DNA from: Sipunculus nudus
Lineage: Eukaryota > Annelida > Sipuncula > Golfingiida > Sipunculidae
Reading direction: 5' to 3'
Assembly: GCA_026874595.1 (NCBI GenBank)
Contig: CM049307.1
Location: 19,137,079 to 19,201,078, forward strand
Length of the DNA: 64,000 bases
Positions 12,830-28,142 of this stretch are shown piece by piece; the first letter of the stretch is position 1; each line of letters starts with the position of its first letter. The translations under genes and the position numbers were made by a program. The notes beneath the pieces were generated by a model, which worked only from the letters and a program-made list of their open reading frames with translations, made no database searches and had not been told where the DNA came from.

Positions 12830-13420
12830 GCACTGTATTTTTTGTCCAATCAGATGAGACTTTGTGCTGGAAGACACGGGCAAGCGAGGAATACACGGAG
12901 CCAATCATGTTTATTAAGTTTTGAGTGACAGCTCATCGCCCCGGTAACCGTATGAACAGGCCACAGGCCTATGGTTTACATAGGGCCTTGGGCACATAGG
13001 ATGCCCGGTCGGTGAGCTGCAATTCAAACGAAACGTAACAACAAAGGCTGCGTGCACACCTCGCTGGTTGGTTTCAGTTCTGCAGACACCAGACACAGGC
13101 TACGCTACACAGTCATACTGTCAGAATCGAATCGGTCGATGATGCGAGAATGCAGAGGGAGCGATTTCGAAAGTAAACTTGTCTTCAAACGGCGCTTGAA
13201 GCGCAGCTATGGGTGGAGCCAGGATGCCTGTCGCGTGTTTGTTTATTGGCATCTGGTTGGCTGCTTGTCACATCATACGCACGTTTTGTTCAGCGGACAA
13301 CGAACCGCCATCTGGTGTTTAAATATATCATAAACGGTCAAAGCTGGCAGCGTGAAAATCAGTTGCTTCTTTAGAAGCGTAAGATTTCCGCTGCCTCGGG
13401 AGCGTATAACAAACTCTGTA
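12830..13420 (+). promoter_or_regulatory. CpG-rich block, possible promoter
   Basis: This block is clearly richer in GC and CpG than its surroundings. It contains two CCAATCA motifs (near 12846 and 12900), GC words such as ACGGCGCTTGAAGCGCAGC and a TATA-like TTTAAATATATC near 13320. About 200 bp downstream, an ATG at 13517 in good context (AAAATGG) opens a 30-codon frame beginning MGFLKKLFSFCFGG. A promoter with a first exon is possible but unproven. It could equally be an unmethylated or recently inserted GC-rich piece. Confidence 0.2.
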
Positions 13421-13578
13421 TAGCAAATGTCAGTTCTATCAATTACGTGCATTTATTAGGTAATGCTTTTTGTAATTGCTCTTTTTTCACAGACTTGTCT
13501 TTACAACTTAATAAAAATGGGTTTCCTTAAAAAACTGTTTTCATTTTGCTTCGGAGGTTTCATCACATTTAAAGGAAA

Positions 13579-13616
13579 CATATATATATATATACATGTA
13601 TATATATAAATATATT
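13579..13616. repeat. Imperfect TA microsatellite
   Basis: Short interrupted TA run containing TACATGTATA. Confidence 0.85.
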
Positions 13617-13783
13617 ATTTCAGCTATGATCCTTGCAGGTACCCACCTTCTTTGAGAACTGCTTTTATATTTCTTTGCATATCAATCAACACTCTATCAA
13701 ATATGTATGGACATATGACGTAATTGATTTATCCGAAACGTATAATAGGACATCCTAGACTGTTTTCTTATATAAAAATGCTT

Positions 13784-14052
13784 TGAAGTTCTATGAAGAA
13801 CCCTACACATTGGTTCCACCAAGAACCTTTTAAGGTTCCCCATTCAGTCCACCGTGTAGAACTTAGAGGGTTCTTCTCAGAACCTCTAAGGTAATAGGTT
13901 CTTTATGGGACCTATAAAATTCCATAAAAGAACCTTAGGGAGGTTAAAAAAAGAACCCCGCTTGAAGGTTCTAGCTAGAACCTTAAAAGGTTCCCCACTC
14001 AGTCCACTCTGAAGAACCCTTTCGGGTTCTAGTCGGAACCCTTTTTTCTTAG
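13784..14052. mobile_element. Palindrome-rich GGTTCT/AGAACC element
   Basis: About fifteen copies of GGTTC or its complement GAACC fall within roughly 270 bp, in alternating orientation. Longer self-complementary words include AAGAACCTTTTAAGGTTCC and TTAGAGGGTTCTTCTCAGAACCTCTAA (13862-13888). The internal word AAGGTTCCCCA-TCAGTCCAC occurs twice (13832, 13987). This architecture suits a foldback or MITE-type non-autonomous DNA transposon. Exact ends and target duplications could not be fixed, and the right end is near CTTAGAGCG. Confidence 0.65.
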
Positions 14053-14262
14053 AGCGTGGTTCAAAAGTTATAGACTTCACAAATAATTTCAATTCCGGGT
14101 AATTTGACCTAAAATATCTAGGTCAAGGTCATCAGTTTTAGAAATTCTCAAATCTGAGGATAAAATACACAACTCTTTAAACGTTATGGTGTTAACAAAA
14201 CAATTTATTTCGGTCTATCTAACCTTGATGATGAAGGTCAAGGATACCGCTTTTCGAACTCA
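14053..14262. repeat. Dispersed repeat with AGGTCAAGGTCA, copy 2
   Basis: Matches 11880-12030 in order (TTCACAAATAATTTC, ATTCCGG, GATGATGAAGGTCAAGGA). AGGTCAAGGTCA is at 14120-14131 and a partial copy is near 14235. It adjoins the palindrome-rich element. Confidence 0.6.
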
Positions 14263-16094
14263 ATCGATATATTGATAGTAACAATTCAAATTGCAAATTT
14301 CCTTTAAAAAATGTGGAGTCGTTCGCGTTCACAAGCATAAACGCTGACGACCACAACGGACGACGATGACGACGACGGACCAAACACTGTATGTCTGTTA
14401 CAATGAATTTCCCATTTATTCTTGTTGAACACTTGACTGGCACCCCGCGCTATTATTTTTAACTTAGCCTCTATGTTTTACTATGATTGTGTTAATGAAA
14501 TACGGTTTCGTTAATAATGATTGCCTTTTCGTGTGATGTACATTCTAACTTTGATGACTCATCCTTTAACCATATAAATCTTCTTCCTTGCGGGTGCTTT
14601 ATACCATAATGGGTTCTATGATTTCTACCTCTAACTTTAAAAATGTTAAAACGCATATGAACGGTCTTTTCCTGCTCTTCCATATATGTGTATTTGATTA
14701 CCTTTCAGTTTAAACAGTCGAGCGGGCCTTGCAACATTGCTTTATTCGCAGCTGCCGTAAGTCCTGGGAATTGTTTAAAGCGTGTTATACGAGAGCAAAA
14801 GTTAATATCTCCGATAAAAATTTTAGAAAACATCTGAAAGTTTTAGTTCCGGTATAAAAAGCGCTTTGATTAATAGTCATTATATTAGCGCTGTAAAAAT
14901 GATTAAACATATCCCCCTGCAGACAATATTACAAAGAAGACCATATACCTTTATCGGATGAATGTAATTAGTCTTATTATTTCTCATACAAACGTATTCA
15001 GAGGACACAACCCCTGCCAGGAGGACCTTCATCAATATTTGTTGTGTACGCCATCTGTCACGATTCTATACCTCCGTCACCAAGGCGAGCCAAATATCGA
15101 TGATTAACTATACTATAATAAAATAGGCATTTGCATCATATTAAATCCGTTCAGTCAAAAGGATATTCTGGCGATTCAGATCTACAAAATTGAATGGATT
15201 GTGACATTATTATCACCCCTGCACAATATATTCAATATATGCACAAAAAATTTTCAACACAATCTGTCCAGACATTTTTGGGTAAAATTGCCCAGATATA
15301 AAGCAAATAAACAAGGATATATATATAATACCTCATGCCACCTTACGGATGTATAATACACACGAATAGGAAATATTGTTACAATAGTGCTTTTTGTATT
15401 GAGTACCTCTACATCTGGTCAACGCCTCCCTGTCCACATGCGTCTTCACTTCCCCTGGGCCAGTTTGTCCTTAATTTTAAAGGAGACTTCACAATCACGT
15501 CCATGATTATTTACAAAAAAATATCCCAATAGCCCAGCCATGAAGTGATGAAGTGACTCAGATTGAGTCTTTCACACTCGTTACTAAACCTGAAGATCTT
15601 CATATAATTATATAAAACTTACAGATGAAAATGATTAGATTGGTGCAGCTTCGAATACAAATGTTAATCGTGTACAAGATGTCATGGGAATGATGAAGTT
15701 ATCCTGTGGTGGGAAGGAAAGCTTATAAGGGGTTATTGTGTCCATGTTTTATTTTTCTTCCTCCTGTATTTATCCAGATACCAAATACGGCTGACTGGTC
15801 AAAATTAACCTTTATTGACGGCATGGTCGTGACCAGGGGATTACTATTAATATTAATTACCACTCAAGAACAGTTTATAAAATAAATAAAAATTAGCAAT
15901 AAAGCCTAATTTCATTCTTTCTTGATAATCGTATGCTGACAGTTTCAGATAAACTAAGCATTTTGTCACAGCGGTTCGTCTGTGACTGTCGCCCATGCAG
16001 GGGAGGCTCCTTAATGAGCCACAAAACCTCTTATTTTTACTACAGGAAATAGTCTCGGTTAGCAGTTTCTCAAGCTAATGAGTAATTTGACAAT
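14263..16094. other. Non-coding stretch, nothing identified
   Basis: Only short unrecognised frames; no repeats matched. Confidence 0.55.
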
Positions 16095-16650
16095 ATGATG
16101 GTAATTTGAGTAAGTTTGCAAAATCTCAGCTTCTGGCCAGACATGCCAGGTGTCGAGTTTCCAGTGCGTCCTTTCGTAATCAGTTCCGCTAAGTCAAACA
16201 AAAGGCCGTTTATTAAATGTAGTTAATGTAAAGTCGTATAGATATAGGCATTCTATCAGGCGTACTGTTGTACACCCACCGCCACCCTCCTGTCATTTCG
16301 TAAGGTAACTTAATGTCGATGATGCGGACTACTGCTACTCTGTAAATCCGTCTTGTCACTCAAATATCATATGTAATGTCCATGCCAATAATCCTCCCTA
16401 AAACTGACATCCGTTGTGCAAGGAACAGATGATGTAATCCATTATACTTTATGGTTTGACATTTCTTTTCTGATAGTTTGTCTGCCAAATATTAGTCAAG
16501 AGTACCTTCTTTCAAATAATATGTCCTTGATAAGTATAATTGAGAAAAAGCTAGCGAGGCGGTTGAAAAAATTTCTAAAAATCTTTTGCTATTTGTCAAT
16601 AATGTGGATTAATTCTGGTAAGTAAAGATTATTGTCAGCATGCCCAAGAT
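16095..16650 (-). pseudogene. Duplicated unknown relic, copy 2
   Basis: Second copy of the segment at 6540-7170, in the same orientation. Minus-strand translation keeps VVRIIDIKLPYEMTGGWR and YNSTPDRMPISIRL, but stops and frameshifts break the rest, so it cannot encode a protein. The nucleotide match extends past the frame on both sides, up to the shared CAGCATGC near 16640, so a whole segment was copied and not just an exon. The function of the ancestor is unknown. Confidence 0.5.
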
Positions 16651-18299
16651 GGTTGCGCAAGCTAAATCCACAGGATGCTTACAAGGATCAATAAACAGAC
16701 ATTATATTTATCCAGATTACCTCATGACTATAATATAATGTTCAAAACATATTACACTAATACTCTGTCAATAGGTAACTTTGTTAACAGACAAACAAAC
16801 CAACGGGGGTAGAAAAGTAATACCTGAGGAGGCATAACTATATTAACAGCTTATAGTGTATTTTCTTGACTGGCAAGTTATGGAAAGCTCCCATGCAGTT
16901 ACATATGGAAATTTTAGGTTTCTCCATAACTGATTTAAATAATTGAGATGTAAAGAAAAAATATTAATTTTCTTTATTCAATCAAAAAGTTTATGTTCCA
17001 GGAAATTGTTTAAAAATACGCATATTAAATATAAGCAAAAGAATAAAATTACACTTTTTATTGAGTTTGTGTGTTACAAATGGAATGTCTGAACAAGTTA
17101 TGGCTGAGAAATGTTAAACTATTGAAAATCAACATTTATTTATATAAGATGAATCGTTACTAAGTATGTTTGTCTTGGTAATCAGGCTAAAAGATCAAAC
17201 CGGGCAAGTTTCTTCAAATAAGATACCAGGATGCATGTTTCCCTTAACTATTAACTTGTCTCTGAATTGTCTACACTAAGTTAGAGCGCTTGCAAAAGAA
17301 AACAACGAGAGGATGACTAGATTTTAATCAGAATGAGATCAAATATTAAAATGTAACACTACGTACTGGTTTTTATGAGATTTATACAACTTTTAGAACA
17401 TACAAGTGATTGAAAATTACATATATTACTGTAATCAAAAATTCATTTTGAAAATACATAATATATAACTGTTATGATTACATATTATTACTGCAAGGTA
17501 CATGTGTAAAAGTTATTTTCTGTGTACACGATACAGACGGTAAATATAAAAACTTTAATGATATACAAGGAATAAGTTAGGATTTATAGGATTCAAACCT
17601 GGGCTGGCCAAGTTTAAAACATCACCTGACCAGATATCAATCATGAAATCTCCAGCACACGATTGCAATCTTGACTGGCCCTGTTCAATTTTTTTCTTGG
17701 CTGGTTCTGCTTAAAACCAGACAAGATTCTAACTGGGCAATGAAACCAGCCCAATTTTAAACCTAAATTGATACTTAGTTTTTACATGGAGTTGAAATTG
17801 ATAAAATGACACAACGGCATGTTTGCAGTTTATGATTCACTTAATGTCTTTTTCTTAATTATCAATTATATGTGCACTGTATCAATATATATTTGGCACT
17901 TCTTTACAGTTTAAATTATCTAGTTTAGAATTAGTGATATATTATTATATAATATTGATATTACCACATTTAATTACACTTTTTTAGATGAATTATATTA
18001 TATTTTATTTTACTAGCGTTTTGTAAGTGTCATGTATCTCATAGCTTTGACCCAATGTTTATTAACCCTCAAAAAAACCCTTTATGCTACTCAATGACAG
18101 ACCAAACTATAAAAGACAGATTTTAGTTAACGCTTTGTTGGTTCTTTGTTGGTTGTCTATTTCTGCTGCTAAATAAAAGGGCTTGTTTGATCCTTTTGAT
18201 CAAAGAATGTTTTTATGTCGCTGAGCACAATGTTGGTGCATCACATGACAGATTAGTAAAATAAAGTCATAAGTAAACTCATTTTAAACAAAGTAAGAG

Positions 18300-18300
<1 letters not shown>
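16651..18300. other. AT-rich non-coding stretch
   Basis: No gene or tandem repeat. A weak, imperfect inverted similarity exists between about 17597 and 17755 (CTGGGCTGGCC and CCAGCCCA). It is too short to call an element. Confidence 0.55.

Positions 18301-18354
<54 letters not shown>
18301..18354. repeat. (AT)n microsatellite
   Basis: About 26 AT units with one AAA interruption near 18311. Confidence 0.95.
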
Positions 18355-21189
<2,835 letters not shown>

Positions 21190-21193
<4 letters not shown>

Positions 21194-22689
21194 TGACAAA
21201 ACTCTGAAAGCCGCGGGTATATCGTAGGGACCTGATAACAACTGACAGAAGAACTCGGCCCACAGTGCCATTTATCATTTACTAGACCGCTGGTCGACGT
21301 CCTCAGCGTGTCATCCTGTCAACGGCTACAAATTGTGATCCATCTATTTTACGGGTCCTTTTTATCGCCGTCCTGGTGTAGAGAAGCCCGATTCCGGTGG
21401 ATGTGACAGGGCTACATCTGACATTTAACGGTTTACGAATCAGCAGACAGCCACATAAATATCCCACTGTTACCCGTGATTGTTTGACTATATAAAATGG
21501 TTTACGTTTCGAATGAGCATCGGGACACCATTATGTATTAGAAAAAAACTTTTTTTCCAAGAATCACCGAACGTAAAAAAAACTTCTTCAATGAAGTGGT
21601 ACGTAACTCATAATTCTTCCTGACGGCCAACGGTTATCAGGATTTTATGGATAATGTATCACATTAATTTATATACAGATATATCGGGGAAATATATACA
21701 AACTCAATTACAGGATTTTCTGCGGCCTCTAAGCCCGTGCTGACGGCAATATACAAGCTATTGCAAAGGAATTAATATGAATATCTACGGATCTTCTTGA
21801 ACGATACACACTTATAGGTGTTTCCTAGTTAATGTTACATCTGCTGGGAAAACTATTCATCCAATCATCCATGTGCGACCAGCTACTAAAATATTGATTG
21901 ACTTAATGATGGCCAGGGCAACAGCTGGAATTTTTCTTTAATCATACACGGTATAAAGCATTGGGTTTGGGGGGTCCACCCTAATTAGGGAAGAAACCCG
22001 GCATTCAGCGTCCCTTGGGCGGGCATTTGACAAGACACAGACACCTGTGTTCCTAAGCTAGACAGAAAACACCGGCTCGTCAGACATGAAGCCAAGCTGC
22101 AGGGGTTCGCGACGACTGAAAGTGGCAAGCAACCACGAAGGATACATGAAGGGAGACGAATGGGGTTAATGACGTCATACATGTTAAGGCATATTCACTG
22201 TTTTCGTGTGAAATCCATTTCATTCGTAAAGCAGTTACAAGCATCCGAACTGTCACCCTTCCGACACAGGTCGTTTCTTCTCGAAACGAATCTCTTTTTG
22301 GTAGGAAATGTGGAACAGTCAGAACTACTTGTCTCAGCTCTCTCATTTTAAAATCAAATTTTGTTATATTTCAAGGAAACATCTTCTGTTTATATTGTAC
22401 ATATATTTTACAAAATCTAAAACTTACTTTGTATAGTCCTTACCAGAAAACATATTTTAGGAAATTTTATTGTCTTAAAAGAATTATAATCCATTATATA
22501 TTTGAACGGACTACATCGCTGGTGTATGTAGAACCTGCAGTGCATTGTGGGGGTCAGTTTGCTTCGTGGCCATTGCCATGACTTCCTCAATGTAACATCG
22601 ACATGTTATAATCGTATTTGTCGTGGATGACAACAGTGTTATCTTAGTGTTGTATGCGTTTCATATTGTCAACGTCCAGTGCTTCGTGG
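21190..22689. other. Non-coding stretch
   Basis: Somewhat more GC than the preceding 4 kb around 21190-21440 and 21960-22350. Overlapping frames on both strands at 21985-22351 (60-88 codons) are unrecognised. No repeat match. Confidence 0.5.
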
Positions 22690-23155
22690 AGCCATCATGC
22701 TTTTTCAATATTATATGATATAAGCGTCGGCAGCTTTGTAGTCAAAAGTAATCATCACAATGTTACATGATGTTAGCGTCGACAGCTTGGTGGTTAACAT
22801 GATCATCACAATGTTACATTAAGTTACTGTTGACAGCTTGATGGTCAAAATGATCATCACAATTTTACATTATGTCAGCTTCGACAGCTTAGTGGTCAAC
22901 GTAATCATCATAATGTTCCATGATGTTAGCGTCGACAGCTTGGTGTTCAACAAGATCATCACAATGTTACATTATGTTAGCGTGGACAGCTTGGTGATCA
23001 ACATTATCATCACAATGTTACATTATGTTAGCGTCGACAGCTTGGTGGTTAACGTGATCATCACAATGTTGCATGTTGTTAGCGTCAACAGCTTGGTGGT
23101 CAATATGATGATCACAATTTTACATAATGTAAGCGTGGTCAACATCAGGGGTCGT
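22690..23155. repeat. 51-bp tandem repeat, about eight copies
   Basis: The word ACAGCTTGGTGGT recurs at about 22779, 22830, 22884, 22935, 22986, 23037 and 23088, with diverged copies before and after. The spacing is close to 51 bp, so the repeat keeps reading frame and yields a 109-codon frame of 17-residue repeats (HYVSVDSLVVNVIITML-like). The peptide has no cysteines or known motif and lies in non-coding context. I treat it as a minisatellite. Confidence 0.92.
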
Positions 23156-24685
23156 AATAACGCCTAACCGATTGTCTCAGACAGGTAAACACATGCACGG
23201 TGAGCCATTTTTCATTTTGTACCAATCCGTTGAAAAACACCTTGATGTTTGCTACATTAGTCGCTGAACACATTAGTTACAAACATGACACAAAATGAAA
23301 TATTTTACAGGGGGTGATCCACCGACTCCCTATATTTCCCTATAAATAATGTATATAATTTCTCATACTATCCGGAATGTCTATATTTTTCTCAGTGCAC
23401 TGTCGTGATGTTTATATAACAGTGTTACTATTGAAAACACTCTTTTTGCATGCAAATGTGCATGTAGGATGGTATGTAAGATGGCAAATTCAGGTTTACA
23501 CTGAGCGATGTGTAACTAAAGGTCTGCTATGACGGTAGGATGCATCTTGAGCGGAAAGGCATTTTTTTTCTGCGAAAAGGCAAACTTGACTGAATGTCTA
23601 AGTCGGAAAGTATAGCGATCCCTGAACATGGTCAACACAATGTTACATGATGTAACCGTCTACAGCATAGTGATCAACATGATCATCAAAATGTAACATA
23701 CAGTTATCTCACCATTTTATTAATCATAAAACATGAGTAGTTTAATTTGGCATGATATCAACGGTTTGCAGGTAACGAACATTTTATAGAATACTATGAT
23801 TTTAACATTGGAGGCTTGATATTTAATATTGTCATATTTATATTAATTACACACAATGTCAACGCAACCTTTCGGATACGATGAACATATTTTTATGTAA
23901 CTTAATAACAAGGTCGAATGCTTGATTTTGGTCAAACCTGTCATATCAGTGTTACTTGATAACAGCGTCAACTGAATGATAGTGGTCAAAATGTTTATAT
24001 ATCAATAAACATTATGGCACTGAAATGGCTGGCAAATTGTGAAATTGGGCACTTTATGCATTACCTGACTCGGACCCGATACCATGACAACAATGTGAAA
24101 GAAACATTTGAGTAAAAATATCAAAACAAATTGAATTTCTGCGTCTTTGTCTGTCATCCTCCATATTTTCCAGTCGCATGAAAGAAAGTATGATGGCTTT
24201 ACTTTTAATTTGGTTAGGAGAGCACTTTAGTGTGAAGAAAATCTTACTTACGATTGGTAACAAATAAATGAGATCAACACGAATTATTTGATAAATAAGT
24301 ACATGGTTGACTATTTAAACATCTCATAATACAGGATTTCAATCGTAATCGTGTTTTTATTTCAGACTCAAGTACTTTAACCATGTTACATGGTACACAG
24401 CTGGGTTTAGTGGGCCCACGTGATTAACACAATAATACCTGATGCTCGGTGTCGGTCATCCGGGAACCCTTTGTTCCTTGGTCCAGTGCCAAAAAAATAA
24501 GGTACCGTCCTACCAATAGTATCACATGCTAACGTTAACTAGTTGCTGCATAACATATTACATAACCATTTTAATTTTACATTATAATGGTATCATCCCG
24601 GTGGCCAGTATTCATATCAAAGTTATTTTATATATATATATGGAGTTTGATTCATAAATAATAATATTCCATATTTCTGTGACAT
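23156..24685. repeat. Non-coding DNA with scattered degenerate 51-bp-type units
   Basis: Isolated diverged copies of the preceding monomer are recognisable near 23625-23690 (ACAATGTTACATGATGTAAC) and, more weakly, near 23935-23990 and 24375-24460. Otherwise nothing was identified. Confidence 0.45.
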
Positions 24686-25455
24686 AAGTCACACAATACT
24701 GAGAGAGAAGTTATGGAGTTCCCTGACAGTTGTCTTGCAATTAAGTCACACAAAACAAATAAATGTTTAGTAAAAAAGTTATGTATTTCAAATTAGTCAC
24801 AAAATACTAATAGAGATAAGTAATGTATTTTAAAATAGTCACACAAGTCTGAGAGAGATAAGTTATGTATTTCAAATTAATTACACAATACTAAGAGAGA
24901 TAATTTATGTATTTCAAATTAGTCTCACACACACTAAGAGAGATAAGTTATGTATTTCAAATTAAACACAAAATACTAAGAGAGGTAAGTTATGTAATTC
25001 AAATAAGTTCCACACACACTGAGAGATAAGTAATGTATTTGAATAAAAATCACACATAATAAGAGAGATAAGTTATGTATTTCACATGAGTCGCACAAGT
25101 CTGAGAGAGATAAGTTATATGTTTCAAATTTATCACACAATACTAAAAGAGATACGTTATGTATTTAAAATATGTCCCAAACATAATAATAGAGATAAAT
25201 TTTGCATTTCAAATGAATCACACATACTAAGAGAGATAAGTTTTGTGTTTCATATTAATCACACAATACTAAGAGAGATAAGTTATGTATTTCGAATTAG
25301 TACCACACACACTTATACAGATAAGTTATGTATTTCAAATAAGTCACACATACTAAGAGAGATAAGATATGTATTTCAAATTAGTCCCACACATACTTAG
25401 AGAAAAAAGTTTAATATATTTCAAATTAATCAAGCAAGTCTGAGCGAGAAAATAT
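24686..25455. repeat. 42-bp tandem repeat, about 18 copies
   Basis: Monomers built on CACACAATACTAAGAGAGATA plus AGTTATGTATTTCAAATT recur every 42-44 bp. The 42-bp period keeps frame and produces a 104-codon frame at 25086-25400 with a 14-residue repeat. This is a repeat artefact. Confidence 0.93.
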
Positions 25456-27444
25456 GAATTTTCTTGAGATGTACACTGCTCATACAGCGATTATTCTCTG
25501 CAGTCGTTCTATATCTCATTGTGTATTATATGCACAATGCGGTACCACGCTCTCATTGGATCATTACAATTGTTTGCCCTGTGCGACGCCTGGTGGTTAG
25601 ACCCGGAGAATCTTGTTATACAAAGCAGCGGTTATAAAGAAGGAGTTCTTGGACGAATGCAGTGTATAGCCGTCGCATGAGGACTACATAAGAGATATCT
25701 TCCATATTAGTCATAAAATACTGAGAGACACAGGTTTTTTTTTAGATTATTTACATAATACTTCAAATGAAATAATATATTTCCATGAGAGATGTCTTAC
25801 AAATAAGTCTCTCAATACGAAGAGAAATGTTATGGATTATAAATGTTGGGTTCCTTCTGCTGTCCTCAGAAATACCACATGAAGCATGGTCTGCACAAAT
25901 TAAGAAGGATTCTTTAATCCAGATGTCACAAGAAAGACGTCCCCGTCCGAACAGGCTGTCTGACGTGTCTTTGATTTTTCATGAAGATTAATTGAGGTTC
26001 AAGAAGCTCATGTGTGGATGGTATCTGGGTACCGTAGGAGGTGTAGTTATGAAAGATCAGTAAAGGCGACGGCGTTCGAACATTTATCCGCCCGCGAGTT
26101 TAATCCTAATCTGGTTAATCTTGCCTGGATTAGGTTTTCTTTGAGTTGATTACGCTCAGTGGATGCATCGATTTTCCTCCTCCTTTGAAGAAGTGATAAA
26201 ATTCTTAAGGCACAAGTCGATGAAGCCGACATGTAGATGTATTTATACACGACTATACACCAAACTCGGAAAAGTATCAAGTCAATTTTTTTTTATTCTG
26301 ACAGATCATCACATAGTCGTAGCACCGTAATGACTATATATCCGCATAACCAGTAATAAACAATGTCCAGCCTGTCATTCTAGAAAAAAATGAGTGGCAT
26401 TTATTCGGGTTTGTCCGTATGGAGTCCTGATGAATTTGTCGTTGAAAATTGAGACCCCGTCACTATATTAACAACAAAAATGTAACATTGTGCATAAACA
26501 CCTCCTTGAAGAATTGTAACAGTAATTTGTGTAAAATTGTAATTTGGAATGGTGTATTTTTGTTTTAATACAAAAACGGGTTACTTTCTCTTTTCACTAT
26601 CCGGTGTTGCTTTGAATCTATTCATATCAACAAAATTACAGGACTGTCATTTTGGCTAAAACAGTTCTCCATTGTGCATTAAGATACACCGACCTATCCA
26701 TGCGTCCAATTTATACCAGTCGCCGATAAATACTCTTAGAAAGAAGGGGCTCTTAACACTCTGGCATAGGTGAACAAGTGTGCATGGAGTGCAAGTACTT
26801 TTTCGTACATTACAAATGCCGAGGCATCTTCATACATATGATACTACCAAGTTATAATTTGCCAATCAAATCCAAAGAACAAAAGGTCAATACACTCTTC
26901 ACACTCAGAACATGAACACATGAACCAGATGGCTTACATTGATTGGTTAGATTGACCATGCCTTCCCGGCAGTGCTAAACGTTTGACAGACTGGTACCCC
27001 CCGCTACTATGTCCGTATGCAGACGGACGCACAACGCCATCTTCAGTACACCCGGTAGACTGGCTCACGCGGTCCTGGCTCTTTACCCGTGAAGAGTTTT
27101 TTTTAAGATCTTTCTTTTGCCACTTCCAGTTTTAAAATATTTTAGAGGGAGTTGACGCACACACATTTGAATGATGAATGTATATTAATACGATACACTG
27201 AATAAGTTTGATGTTCACTGAAGGTGGCATTGATTTATCATTAATATCTGTTAATCTAATCATTAGTGTAACATGAAATGTAGAGCCAACCTTTGGCGAC
27301 TTCCCCAAGCAAACGAAATGTTATTTTATCTCTTATATTTACAGATTGGAGTTGGAACCAGTCTACCTGAAAGTCTGGATTTGCAACTGGGAGTACTGAA
27401 GATGGCGTTGTGCGCCCGTCTCTATGTTTGGCTGAGGTCATTAA
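25456..27444. other. Non-coding stretch
   Basis: Two or three very degenerate 42-bp-type units are visible near 25700-25830. Small unrecognised frames at 25785-25991 and 26047-26280 have no supporting signals. No gene assigned. Confidence 0.5.
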
Positions 27445-28142
27445 AGGCCGTGTCACACAGCCGTTGACGCATAAATTGAGCACAATCTACGCATTAAATT
27501 GAAAAATCTGGATTTATACGCGGACATACGAGGAAAAAATTTAGAAAAGTTGGGGGTTATGCGTGAAATTTTGACAGATGATTCACGCAAGAACGACGCA
27601 TGAACTACGCATAAACTACGTATGAAATACGAATAAACTGCGCAAAGAACACGCATATCCACGGAAAAGCCAAATTCCTAGATAATTCCCACGTAATGTG
27701 CGTAGTTCTTAGCGGTATAGGCGATATATAAGTGATACATCTGCGATACATCCGTGTTATATGCGTGAAAGGTTCGTAAAACATACGCGGACATACGTCG
27801 TGAAAATCGCCGATTTCGCTTAACAATCTCGTATGTATCGCGCACATGCGCGTATGAATTACGCATGATTTGCGTAAGAACTGCGTATAAACTACGTAGA
27901 TTACGCATAGATCGCGTAAATCCAAAAAGAGGAAAAATTTTGTGCAGCTCAAAACTGTTTTCGCGTATGTCGGCGTATGCCCACCCCGGCCCCCACTCGC
28001 TGCGCATGGCGACAAATGAAATGCGCATGAAAAACTTATGAATTACGTATATCGCGCATGAATTGCGTAACTCCGCGTATGCCTCATATATTTTGCGTAC
28101 ATTATGCGCAATTTATACGCCAACGGCTGTGTGACACGGCCT
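27445..28142. mobile_element. PIF/Harbinger-like MITE with TIRs and TAA target duplication
   Basis: The left end AGGCCGTGTCACACAGCCGT and the complement of the right end are nearly identical for about 40 bp. Directly outside lie TAA at 27442-27444 and TAA at 28143-28145. A 3-bp TWA duplication is the known hallmark of PIF/Harbinger transposons; a TTAA (piggyBac) reading would need the TIR to overlap the site. The 698-bp interior has no transposase. It is filled with short words around ACGCAT, TACGCA and GCGTA on both strands and is CpG-rich. The 116- and 136-codon minus-strand frames inside (27605-28028) are by-products of that composition. Confidence 0.85.

Noticed and set aside
17595-17770. 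Possible inverted-repeat element (CTGGGCTGGCC and CCAGCCCA)
   Set aside because: Match is short and imperfect, with no target duplication and no second copy.
27605-28028. Minus-strand frames of 116 and 136 codons, the latter the longest in the window
   Set aside because: They lie inside the MITE, overlap each other in different frames and reflect its stop-poor CpG-rich word composition.
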